Made by a program: the position numbers and the translations under genes. A DNA stretch of 64,000 nt, taken from assembly GCF_013415485.1 (NCBI RefSeq), contig NZ_JACBXS010000011.1:1-64000 (forward strand). Reading direction: 5' to 3'. Every line of letters starts with the position of its first letter. Position 1 is the first letter of the stretch. This document shows positions 38,256-45,909 of this stretch, in pieces. The DNA is from Rhabdonatronobacter sediminivivens (lineage in GTDB: Bacteria; Pseudomonadota; Alphaproteobacteria; Rhodobacterales; Rhodobacteraceae). Below the pieces are notes generated by a model, which did no database searches, was not told where the DNA came from, and worked only from the letters and a program-made list of their open reading frames with translations.

Positions 38256-39344
38256 TCAATCGATGCCAACGGCCGTTGCGGGCGCGTCGAACAATGCCGC
38301 CAGTTCGGGGCAACCGTCCAGCACGCTCTGGCCCCCGCAGATACGTTCGGGGTGCAGCCTGCCATCCTGCCACAGGGCCACGCCATCCAGCGTGACCGTG
38401 GGGTCCAGCAGGTTCCAGCAGATTTCGCCCGGGGCATAGGCGCCGCAGGTATGCACATGCAGAAGCCGCGGATTGCCAAAGGCAGAGCTTGTCCAGCGCC
38501 CGGGGTTGTCCTGGATGCGCCCTTCATAGGCGCAACCGGGATGGATGCCCACATGCCAGGAATGCACGAAATTACCATCCAGCCCGAAGCGCCCCGCAAT
38601 ATCGCCCACATGCGCGCGGACGGCGGCCACCGCTTCGGGCGGTCCATCGTAGCGGGTGGCGCGGGTGCCCTCCAGGGTGACCATGACGATGCCGTCAAAG
38701 GGCAGCAGGAAGGGGTCATAGTAGATCGACCCGGTGCCCACCAGGAACCGCGCCAGGGCGATTCGCCCGGAAAACCCCGCCATCGGCAGCGGCGCGAAAA
38801 CGGCCATGGGAAAGCGCAGGACATTGACATCGGCCAGCGGCGCGGGTGCGCTTTCGACACGCCCGCGCAGGTCGGTGCCCAGCGGGCAGGTGACACGGAT
38901 GTCGCGCGCGGTCTGCATGGCGGCGTTGATCGCGGCCTTCAGCGCCAGCATGGCGGCATGCGGAATGGTACCGAACGGGCCTGCAAGCGCGGCCCGGGTC
39001 ATGGCGTGGCTGACGATCGAGCGTGCCGCATGCGGCAGCGGGCGAAAGCGCATCTGATCCCCGAACCGCGCCAGATAAAGGATGTGATCGGCTGTTTGCA
39101 TATCCGCGCAGACATCGGCTGGCAGATCGCCGGGTTCGGGCGAAAAGCTGATTTCACGGCAGCGGGTATCGAAACCCAGCGTGCGGGCGGTTTCGGCCAC
39201 GGCCGGGGCCAGATCGGCGGCGTAATGGTCCAGCGCCGGGTCTTCGGCCAGAATCAGCAGGCTTGCGCCGCTCTGCGCGCCCGCGCAGCCGAACATCAGG
39301 TTTGCCACACCCTGCTCCAGCCCTGATGCCTGTTGCGTGATCAT
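38256..39344 (-). CDS. M29 aminopeptidase / NicX-fold protein with altered metal motif
   Basis: A 362-residue protein whose second half fits the M29 peptidase / 2,5-dihydroxypyridine dioxygenase (NicX) fold: HSWHVGIHPGCAYEGRIQDN, then LLHVHTCGAYAPGEI and DPTVTLDGVALWQDGRL. Where the family has a metal-binding HxD just before that last stretch, this reads Cys309-Trp-Asn311, so iron or zinc binding may be lost or changed. Paired with a Rieske oxygenase and divergent from a LysR regulator, which suggests ring catabolism. Family placement is from recalled motifs. Confidence 0.65.
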   Translation of the reverse strand: MITQQASGLEQGVANLMFGCAGAQSGASLLILAEDPALDHYAADLAPAVAETARTLGFDTRCREISFSPEPGDLPADVCADMQTADHILYLARFGDQMRFRPLPHAARSIVSHAMTRAALAGPFGTIPHAAMLALKAAINAAMQTARDIRVTCPLGTDLRGRVESAPAPLADVNVLRFPMAVFAPLPMAGFSGRIALARFLVGTGSIYYDPFLLPFDGIVMVTLEGTRATRYDGPPEAVAAVRAHVGDIAGRFGLDGNFVHSWHVGIHPGCAYEGRIQDNPGRWTSSAFGNPRLLHVHTCGAYAPGEICWNLLDPTVTLDGVALWQDGRLHPERICGGQSVLDGCPELAALFDAPATAVGID

Positions 39345-39391
39345 TCTTGCCCCAAATGCCCCCGGCAGATGCCCCTGCCCAGTCCATGCCG

Positions 39392-39409
39392 TTGCGCGGC
39401 GCGGCGCAA
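39392..39409. promoter_or_regulatory. Candidate operator between LysR and M29/NicX-like genes
   Basis: TTGCGC-N6-GCGCAA is a perfect dyad in the 111-base divergent gap. A second short dyad (TAAG-N5-CTTA) lies near the LysR start. Neither is a strict T-N11-A box, so assignment is tentative. Confidence 0.35.
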
Positions 39410-39455
39410 TATGCGAGGTCTAATCCACCCCTTAAGTAAGGCTTATATCGCACGC

Positions 39456-40382
39456 ATGCTGACGACCTTGCCCTATGCCGCGCTACGGGCCTTTGAAGCG
39501 GTGGTGCGGCTGAAGGGGTTCAGCCGGGCCGCCGACGAGTTGGGCATGTCGCAAAGTGCGGTTTCGCAGCATGTGCGCCTGCTTGAGGACTGGACCGGGC
39601 AGCGGCTTCTGATCCGGGGGGCACGCGCCTCGCACCCCACGGATGAGGGCGAGCGCCTGGCGCAGGCGGTGGCCGAGGGGCTGGGCCGGATCGGCGAGAT
39701 CTGCCATGACCTGCGCAGCCGGGGCACCGGCGGGGTGACGCTGGCGGTCTCATGCCTGCCGGGGTTTGCGATCAACTGGCTGTTTCCGCGTCTGATCCGC
39801 TTTGACCAGTTGCACCCCGGGATTTCGGTGTCGATCTCGACCGATCCGCGCCCGGTCAGCTTCGCAGGCGGCGAGGCCGATCTGGCGATCCGCTACGGGA
39901 TGGGGCGGTATCCCGGGCTGCATGTGCGCAGGCTGCTGGGCGAAAGCTTGACACCGGTCTGCGCGCCGGCGCTGCTCAGGGATGGCCCGGCCCTGCACAG
40001 CCCCGCCGATCTGGCCCGCCATACGCTGCTGGTGGATGAGTTGAAACCCGTGGGCGGGCGTCTGCCCAACTGGGAATTCTGGGCCGCGCAATCAGGGGTG
40101 ACCCTGCCGCGCCCGGCACGGATGCGCCGTTTCGGACAGTCGAACATGGTGGTGCAGGCCGCCATCGAAGGGTTGGGCGTGGCGCTTGGGCGGGATGCCT
40201 TGGTCATGGATGCGCTGGCCGATGGCCTGCTGGTGCGCCCCTTCGCGCAGGCTCCGGTCCCGTCGGATTATGCCTTCTGGTTTGTCTGCCCCGAACCCGC
40301 GCTGGAACGCCCGGCGATCCGCGCCTTTCATGACTGGGTGTTCGCCGAAGCCAGCGCCGCCGCCAGCGATAAGCCAGACTGA
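39456..40382 (+). CDS. LysR-type regulator (GcvA-like)
   Basis: A 308-residue LysR protein with the GcvA-type winged helix LPYAALRAFEAVVRLKGFSR followed by AADELGMSQSAVSQHVRLLE, then a ligand-binding domain with the FAGGEADLAIRYG motif. The start was chosen to put the helix-turn-helix at residue 5; the frame is open upstream but without a coding pattern. It is divergent from the oxygenase pair and upstream of the desulfinase-like gene, so it may control both. Confidence 0.92.
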   Translation: MLTTLPYAALRAFEAVVRLKGFSRAADELGMSQSAVSQHVRLLEDWTGQRLLIRGARASHPTDEGERLAQAVAEGLGRIGEICHDLRSRGTGGVTLAVSCLPGFAINWLFPRLIRFDQLHPGISVSISTDPRPVSFAGGEADLAIRYGMGRYPGLHVRRLLGESLTPVCAPALLRDGPALHSPADLARHTLLVDELKPVGGRLPNWEFWAAQSGVTLPRPARMRRFGQSNMVVQAAIEGLGVALGRDALVMDALADGLLVRPFAQAPVPSDYAFWFVCPEPALERPAIRAFHDWVFAEASAAASDKPD

Positions 40383-40405
40383 TTGCAGGCATTACCAACC
40401 CCTGC

Positions 40406-41521
40406 TTGCACCCGCCTGCACCCTGCGCAACGCTGGGCCAGACATGCAGCCGGGATTCAGATTTCGTGACACATACGCTCTGGTACACGCGTTGCCCTGC
40501 CCCCACCGCCGCTTCGGTGGCGATCCGCCAGGGCTGGCTGGAAGAGGCTTTCGCCCCCGACGGGATTGCCGTGCGCTCGATCTCGGAATCGCCGGACCCG
40601 GACACGCGGCTGGCCCATTACAGCCATGACCACCCCGCGCTTTTCCGGTTCGGCGGCTATGTGCCCCCGTTGCAGGCCATGGCGCGCGGCGTTGATCTGC
40701 GGATCATCGGGCTGAACTGGCATGACCGGGTTGCGGGGTTCCATGCGCTTCCGGACCATCCGCTGGCCGCTGCGGCACCCTGCGCGCCGCAAGCGCTGCG
40801 GGGCGCGCGCATCGGTCTGCCGATCCGCAGGCAGGACCGGACCGATTGGTGGCGCGCGACGGTTCTGGCGGGGATAGAGCATCTGCTGGCCGTGTCAGGC
40901 CTGACGCGCGATGACATCACCGTGGTCCCGATAGAGATCGACCGCGCCTATTTCGACGATGCCACCGCCGGGCCGGAAACGCGGGCCTCGCTCTGGGGCA
41001 GCCGCAGCCAGTTTGCGGTCCAGCGCGAGGAGGTTGCCGCGCTTTACAAGGGCGAGGTGGATGTCATCTATTCCGACGCCGCGCTTGCCGCGATCCTGTG
41101 CGCCACCACCGGCGCGGTGCCGGTGCTGCGGCTGCGCGGCCATGAGGATGACAGCGAAGCAGGTTTCGGCCATCCCATCGTGCTGACGGTCTCGGCCCCG
41201 CTGCTGGCAGAGCGGCCGGATCTGGTGGACCGCTGGATGGCACAACTGCTGCGGGCGCCGGACTGGGTGCGCGGCCATGTTGGCGACGCACGGCGCATCT
41301 TTGCCAATGACACCGGCCTGCCCGAGGCGCTGCTGGAGCAGGGCTATTCAGCGCGACTTTTCGACCAGGTTGATGTATCGCTGGCGCCCGAGCGGATTGC
41401 GCTGTTGCGCCGCAAGCAGGATCATCTTCTTGCCCATGGATTTCTGGACCGCGGGTGTGATCTTGATGCCATGATCGACCAGGGGCCGTTGACCCGATGC
41501 CGACAAGCGTTGGTGGCATGA
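40406..41521 (+). CDS. DszB-like sulfinate desulfinase homologue (binding-protein fold)
   Basis: A 371-residue protein without a signal peptide. By recalled alignment it keeps the whole active site of the sulfinate desulfinase DszB (Cys27, His60, Arg70, Gly73) as Cys30 in LWYTRCPAPTAA and His71-Arg81-Gly84 in AHYSHDHPALFRFGGYVPPL, with identical spacing within the His-Arg-Gly group. The later LWGSRSQ and LLRRKQDHLLAHGFL segments also correspond. Automated tools would call it an ABC (NMT1/SsuA-like) binding protein because the fold is shared, but it lacks an export signal. GTG 40466 is an alternative start. Substrate unknown. Confidence 0.75.
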   Translation: MHPPAPCATLGQTCSRDSDFVTHTLWYTRCPAPTAASVAIRQGWLEEAFAPDGIAVRSISESPDPDTRLAHYSHDHPALFRFGGYVPPLQAMARGVDLRIIGLNWHDRVAGFHALPDHPLAAAAPCAPQALRGARIGLPIRRQDRTDWWRATVLAGIEHLLAVSGLTRDDITVVPIEIDRAYFDDATAGPETRASLWGSRSQFAVQREEVAALYKGEVDVIYSDAALAAILCATTGAVPVLRLRGHEDDSEAGFGHPIVLTVSAPLLAERPDLVDRWMAQLLRAPDWVRGHVGDARRIFANDTGLPEALLEQGYSARLFDQVDVSLAPERIALLRRKQDHLLAHGFLDRGCDLDAMIDQGPLTRCRQALVA

Positions 41522-41576
41522 ACCAGAGCCACCGTCCAGCCGCCAGACCACAGAAGAAACGACCACCAGAACAGGG

Positions 41577-42389
41577 ATGACCAAAATGCTCAGAAGGGAT
41601 CTTTTCGTTGCCGCGGCGCTGGGAACCGGCGGCGCGCTGTTGGCCGGGACGCAGAAGGCGCAGGCGCAGACCACCGGATCACGGCTGGCGCGGGTGCTGG
41701 AAAGCGGACGGTTGCGCGTCGGCACCACCGGCGATTTCAACCCCATGTCCTTCCGCGATACCGGCAGCAACGACCGCGCCGGATATGACATCGAGGCGAT
41801 GCTGCAGCTTGCCGCCGACCTGGATGTGCAGGTGGAATGGGTCGCCGCCGAATGGGCCACCATCACCGCCGGGATTTCGGCAGACCGGTATGACATCTTC
41901 TCGGGGGCGTCGGTCAATGTGGCCCGCGCGCGGGTCGCGGCGTTTTCGGTGCCCTATACCGAAGCCGGGACCGTGCCGCTGTCGCTTGCCGCCAATGCCG
42001 AGCGTTTCGGCACCTGGGAAGAGATCAACACCGAAGGAACCACCGTGGCGGTGTCCATGGGCACCGTTTTCGAGGAACAGGCCCGCGCGCATTTCCCCAA
42101 TGCCACCATCCAGGCCGTGCAGACCCCCGCCACCGGGTTTCAGGAGGTGCTGGCCCGGCGTGCCGATGTGACCATCACCTCGAATGTCGAGGCCGGAACC
42201 CTGGTCCAGCGCTTCGAGGAACTGAGCATCCTGGTGCCAGGGTCCGAAATGCGCAACCGCCGCCCCTTTGCCTATGTGGTGGCGCAGGATGATCCGATCT
42301 GGCTGAATTTCATCAACACCTGGGTGTCGCTGAAACGGATCGAGGGGTTCTTTGCCGAACTGGACCGCAAATGGCTGGGCCAGACCTGA
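41577..42389 (+). CDS. Amino-acid-type ABC transporter substrate-binding protein
   Basis: A 270-residue periplasmic binding protein of family 3 (polar amino acids). The leader MLRRDLFVAAALGTGGALLAG carries a twin arginine and may use Tat export. The mature part starts LARVLESGRLRVGTTGDFNPMSF. It is followed eight bases later by a permease gene, but no ATPase gene is present. It may bind the substrate processed by the surrounding catabolic genes. Confidence 0.9.
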   Translation: MTKMLRRDLFVAAALGTGGALLAGTQKAQAQTTGSRLARVLESGRLRVGTTGDFNPMSFRDTGSNDRAGYDIEAMLQLAADLDVQVEWVAAEWATITAGISADRYDIFSGASVNVARARVAAFSVPYTEAGTVPLSLAANAERFGTWEEINTEGTTVAVSMGTVFEEQARAHFPNATIQAVQTPATGFQEVLARRADVTITSNVEAGTLVQRFEELSILVPGSEMRNRRPFAYVVAQDDPIWLNFINTWVSLKRIEGFFAELDRKWLGQT

Positions 42390-42396
42390 GCGCGGC

Positions 42397-43191
42397 ATGA
42401 CAACCCGCCCCGTTTCGGCCCGCAAGCGCTGGCATCTGCCGGTGCTTCTGGTGGCCTCTGCGCTTGTGCTCGCCGGTTGCGGCGCGACCGGCGGCGGCTA
42501 CACCTTCGCCTGGTATATCCTGTCGCCCTGGGACCCGCGCGGACAGTCCAACCTGTATTTCATGCTGCTGGGGTTCTGGGCAACGGTCTCGATCTCCACA
42601 CTGGCGATGTTGATCTCGCTGAGCATCGGGCTGCTGGTGGCGCTGATGGGCACCGGCAGTCGGCGTTCGCTGTTCTATGCCAGCCGGGTCTATGTGGAAT
42701 TCTTCCGCTCCATCCCGTTGCTGGTGATGATCCTGTGGGTCTATTACGGGTTGCCGATCCTGACCGGGGTGCAGTTCAGCGTCTTTGTCACCGGCCTGAT
42801 CTGTCTGGCGATTTCGGACAGCGCCTTTACCGCGGAAATCTGGCGCGCCGGGTTGCAGTCGGTGAAGAAGGGCCAGGGCGAGGCCGCGCGCAGCCTTGGC
42901 CTGTCGGCCCGGCATACCATGCGGCTGGTGATCCTGCCGCAGGTGGTGCGTGCGGTGCTGCCGGCGCTGGGCAACCAGTATGTCTATGTGCTGAAGATGT
43001 CATCGCTGGTGTCGGTGATCGGGTTTCAGGAACTCACCCGCAGGGCCAATGAACTGACCCTGACCGAATTCCGCCCGCTGGAGATCTACAGCTTTCTGGT
43101 GCTGGAATACCTTGCGCTGATCCTGCTGGTCTCGTGGGGGGTGCGGGTGATGGAGCGGCGGATGGGGACGGGCGTGCATGGCCGGGACTGA
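42397..43191 (+). CDS. Amino-acid-type ABC transporter permease
   Basis: A 264-residue inner-membrane permease of the HisM/GlnP type with the EAA-loop region EIWRAGLQSVKKGQGEAARS. The first hydrophobic stretch LVASALVLAGCGATGGG looks like a lipobox but is better read as part of the first membrane helix. It overlaps the GST gene by 14 bases. The matching ATPase is absent from the cluster. Confidence 0.9.
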   Translation: MTTRPVSARKRWHLPVLLVASALVLAGCGATGGGYTFAWYILSPWDPRGQSNLYFMLLGFWATVSISTLAMLISLSIGLLVALMGTGSRRSLFYASRVYVEFFRSIPLLVMILWVYYGLPILTGVQFSVFVTGLICLAISDSAFTAEIWRAGLQSVKKGQGEAARSLGLSARHTMRLVILPQVVRAVLPALGNQYVYVLKMSSLVSVIGFQELTRRANELTLTEFRPLEIYSFLVLEYLALILLVSWGVRVMERRMGTGVHGRD

Positions 43192-43822
43192 GTTTCGTGT
43201 CTATGCCACGCCGGTCAGCGTCTACAGTTGCAAGCTGCGGCTGGCGCTGGCGCTCAAGGGGCTGCAATGGCGCGAGGTCGAACCACCCGGGGGGTATGGC
43301 AGCGCCCCCTATCGGGCGATCGTGGCGCAGGGAACGGTGCCTGCGCTGGTCCATGACGGGGCCGTGCTGGCCGAATCCGATGCGATCATCGAATATCTGG
43401 ACGAGATCGGCGCCGGGCCGTTGCTGCTGCCCGGGGGGCCGCAGGCGCGGGCACGGGCGCGCGCGCTGTCGCGGTTCATCGACACCCGGCTGGAACCTGC
43501 GGTACGGGCGCTGTTTCCCTTCGTTGGCAGTGACGGCGCAGTGCCGGAGGCGACCCGCGCAACCCTGTCCGGCCAGATGGACAGATTTGCCGCGATTGTG
43601 GGGCCAGGGCCTTATCTGTCCGGCCAGTCCCCGGGCCTGCCCGATTGCGGGTTCTGGGCCGTGGCGGCGGTGCTGGAAACCCTCAACCGCGCGCTGGCGC
43701 TGGATCTTGCCATGCGCTGGCCGACCCTGGCGGGGGATGATCTGCCAGAATGCGCAGACCATCTGCGCGCCTATCGGACGGCCCTGGCGGGCTGGGCTGC
43801 AGCGCGGGGGGCGCCGACATGA
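43178..43822 (+). CDS. Glutathione S-transferase family protein
   Basis: A 214-residue GST with the thioredoxin-like N-terminal domain (VYATPVSVYSCKLRLALALK, catalytic Ser/Cys region; TVPALVHDGAVLAESDAIIEYL, the glutathione-binding loop) and an all-helical C-terminal domain. Within a catabolic island it could act as an isomerase of the maleylpyruvate type or in conjugation or desulfuration. It overlaps the permease before it and the creatininase after it, so all are one transcript. Confidence 0.9.
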   Translation: MAGTEFRVYATPVSVYSCKLRLALALKGLQWREVEPPGGYGSAPYRAIVAQGTVPALVHDGAVLAESDAIIEYLDEIGAGPLLLPGGPQARARARALSRFIDTRLEPAVRALFPFVGSDGAVPEATRATLSGQMDRFAAIVGPGPYLSGQSPGLPDCGFWAVAAVLETLNRALALDLAMRWPTLAGDDLPECADHLRAYRTALAGWAAARGAPT

Positions 43823-44556
43823 GGCTGGACCACATGACCTGGGAAGAGGTGGACAGCTATCTGGCCCGGCGCAGTGATGCGGTCCTGCCCGTGGGGTCCA
43901 CCGAACAGCACGGGCCCATAGGGTTGATCGGCACCGATACGCTCTGTGCCACGGCGGTTGCCGAACAGGCGGCGGACCGGGCGGGGGCCGTGGTGCTGGC
44001 GCCGCTGGCCTACACGCCGGCGCCGTTCAACATGGGGTTTGCGGGCACGATATCGGTTTCCGAGGCCACGTTCTCGGCCCTGCTGTCCGAGATCACGGCC
44101 GCGCTGGCCGCACATGGGTTTCGCAAGCTCTATGTGCTCAACGGCCATGGCGCCAATCTGGCGCCGCTGCGGGCGCTGGCCGCCGATGCGCCCCTGACGC
44201 TGCGGATACGCTCCTGGTGGGACTACCCGCAGACCAATGCCTTGCGGCAGGCGCTTTATGGCGACTGGGAGGGGATGCACGCCACCCCGTCGGAAATCTC
44301 CATCACCCAGGCCCTGCATCGCCGCGTGGACCGCGCCCCCCTGCCCGCGCCCGAGGCCCTGGACGCGGCGTTCCGCGCCCGGCATGCAGGCGACCGCCAC
44401 GGCCCGCCCGGCGAACACCGCGCCCGCTTTCCCTGCGGCAGGGTCGGGGCCTGGTCCGAACTTGCCCGCCCCGAACATGGCGCGCAGTTGCTGGCCCTTG
44501 CTACCGCTGAAGCCGCGGCGGATATCGACGCCTTCGCCCGGGCACCAGACGCATAG
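43819..44556 (+). CDS. Creatininase family amidohydrolase
   Basis: A 245-residue metal-dependent amidohydrolase with the family motifs LPVGSTEQHGPIGLIGTDT (Glu, His and Asp ligands), YVLNGHGANLAPLRAL and GMHATPSEISI. Members open cyclic amides (creatinine, formamidopyrimidines) or cut peptides. The start at 43819 overlaps the GST stop by four bases (ATGA). Followed by an M24 enzyme, a pairing reminiscent of creatininase plus creatinase, but the true substrate is unknown. Confidence 0.88.
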   Translation: MRLDHMTWEEVDSYLARRSDAVLPVGSTEQHGPIGLIGTDTLCATAVAEQAADRAGAVVLAPLAYTPAPFNMGFAGTISVSEATFSALLSEITAALAAHGFRKLYVLNGHGANLAPLRALAADAPLTLRIRSWWDYPQTNALRQALYGDWEGMHATPSEISITQALHRRVDRAPLPAPEALDAAFRARHAGDRHGPPGEHRARFPCGRVGAWSELARPEHGAQLLALATAEAAADIDAFARAPDA

Positions 44557-44663
44557 CAGCCACGCAAGCGGCCGGTGGATCGCTGGCAAAAATCCGTCTT
44601 TTCAACGCTTCCGCGCGGCGCTACCGTCGGCCGGATCCACAGCACAACCGGAAAGGCCGCCCC

Positions 44664-45872
44664 ATGACCAGACAACCCGCGCGCGTGGACTGGCCCCAAC
44701 CCTTCCCGCCGGAAGAATACGCCATGCGCCGCCGCAAGGTCGCCGAAGCGCTGGCCGGGCAGGGCCTGGACGGGATGTTCGTCACCAACCCGGCGGATAT
44801 CTGCTATCTGACCGGCTATGACATGATCTGGTTCCACCTGCGCTGCCTGACCGGCTGCCTGATCACGGCGCCGGATGCGCGGCTGGTGTTCTTTGACACG
44901 CCCATGCACCGCACCATGGTGGAACTGACACCGGGGCTGGACGGGGTGGTCTGGCTGGACGGGACCGTGCCCGATGGCAATGCTGCGATCATCGCCGCCG
45001 CGGCGCAGGCGGAACTGACCGCCGGTGCGCAACTGGGGCTGCAGCCCTGGGGATATTCGCCCCATGCCCGGACCATGGATACCCTGAAGGCCGCGCTGCA
45101 GGCGAAGGGTCTGGTGCCCGCCGATGCCTCGGGGGTGATCGAGCTGATCCGCCTTTACAAGTCCCCCGCCGAGATCGCCCATATCCGAGGCGCTGCCCGC
45201 ATCGCCGACACCGCCATGATCCGCGCCCGCGAGGCGCTGGTGCCGGGGCTGCTGGAAACCGAATTGCAAGGGATCATCATGGGCTCGATGATGGCCGATG
45301 GCGGCGGCGATCCGGGCATCCGCTGCATGATCGGATCAGGTCCGCGCGCGGGCACCCACCACAGCCCCGCCCAGCACCGGCCGCTGGGCAACAACGAACT
45401 GGTGTTCATCGACTTCTGCGCCGCATTGCACCGCTATCATGTGAACCTCAACCGCACCTTCGCGCTGGGCGAGGTTGATCCCCGCTGGTTCGATCTGATG
45501 GACCGCGCCGCCGCAACCATCGACCGCATCACCGAGGCGTTCCATCCCGGAATGCGCCTGTCCGAGGTCCATCGCATCGGCAACGAATGGACCGATGCCC
45601 AGGGCCTGCGCGACAAGGTCTGGGTGGTCGGCGGCTATGCGTTGGGCATCGCCATGCCGCCCGACTGGGTGGGCGAGATATGGGTGGGCCCGCGCTATGG
45701 CTCACCCGATTGCGAATTGAAGCCGGGCATGGTGTTCAACTTCGAAGGCCAGTTCGACGATACCGAGGGCTGGGCCGGCGGCACCGGGGCGGCCTATATC
45801 GAAACGCTGCTGGTGACCGAAACCGGGCTGGAGGTTCTGTCCACCCTGCCGCGCGGGCTGGTCGCCGTCTGA
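44664..45872 (+). CDS. M24 family 'pita-bread' hydrolase, ectoine hydrolase/creatinase-like
   Basis: A 402-residue protein with the creatinase N-domain (residues 20-165) and M24 C-domain. Of the five M24 metal ligands Asp250, Glu361 and Glu380 remain, but the second Asp is Asn261 and the His is Tyr325 (GGYALGIAMPPDWVGE). That GY-IGI-PPDW-GE pattern is, from memory, typical of ectoine hydrolase (DoeA/EutD), so a metal-free amidine or amide hydrolase is more likely than a peptidase. It is followed 37 bases later by an HDAC-like deacetylase. Confidence 0.85.
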   Translation: MTRQPARVDWPQPFPPEEYAMRRRKVAEALAGQGLDGMFVTNPADICYLTGYDMIWFHLRCLTGCLITAPDARLVFFDTPMHRTMVELTPGLDGVVWLDGTVPDGNAAIIAAAAQAELTAGAQLGLQPWGYSPHARTMDTLKAALQAKGLVPADASGVIELIRLYKSPAEIAHIRGAARIADTAMIRAREALVPGLLETELQGIIMGSMMADGGGDPGIRCMIGSGPRAGTHHSPAQHRPLGNNELVFIDFCAALHRYHVNLNRTFALGEVDPRWFDLMDRAAATIDRITEAFHPGMRLSEVHRIGNEWTDAQGLRDKVWVVGGYALGIAMPPDWVGEIWVGPRYGSPDCELKPGMVFNFEGQFDDTEGWAGGTGAAYIETLLVTETGLEVLSTLPRGLVAV

Positions 45873-45909
45873 GGCGGGCGCGCGCCCCATGGACCGCAAA
45901 GCAGGACAC

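Noticed and set aside
42352..42396. Longer start for the amino-acid ABC permease
   Set aside because: The extra residues overlap the binding-protein gene and are not permease-like; ATG 42397 gives the expected start.
42460..42485. Lipobox (LAGC) in the ABC permease N-terminus
   Set aside because: A cysteine after a hydrophobic stretch occurs by chance in membrane proteins; the protein is an integral permease, so this is read as the first membrane helix.
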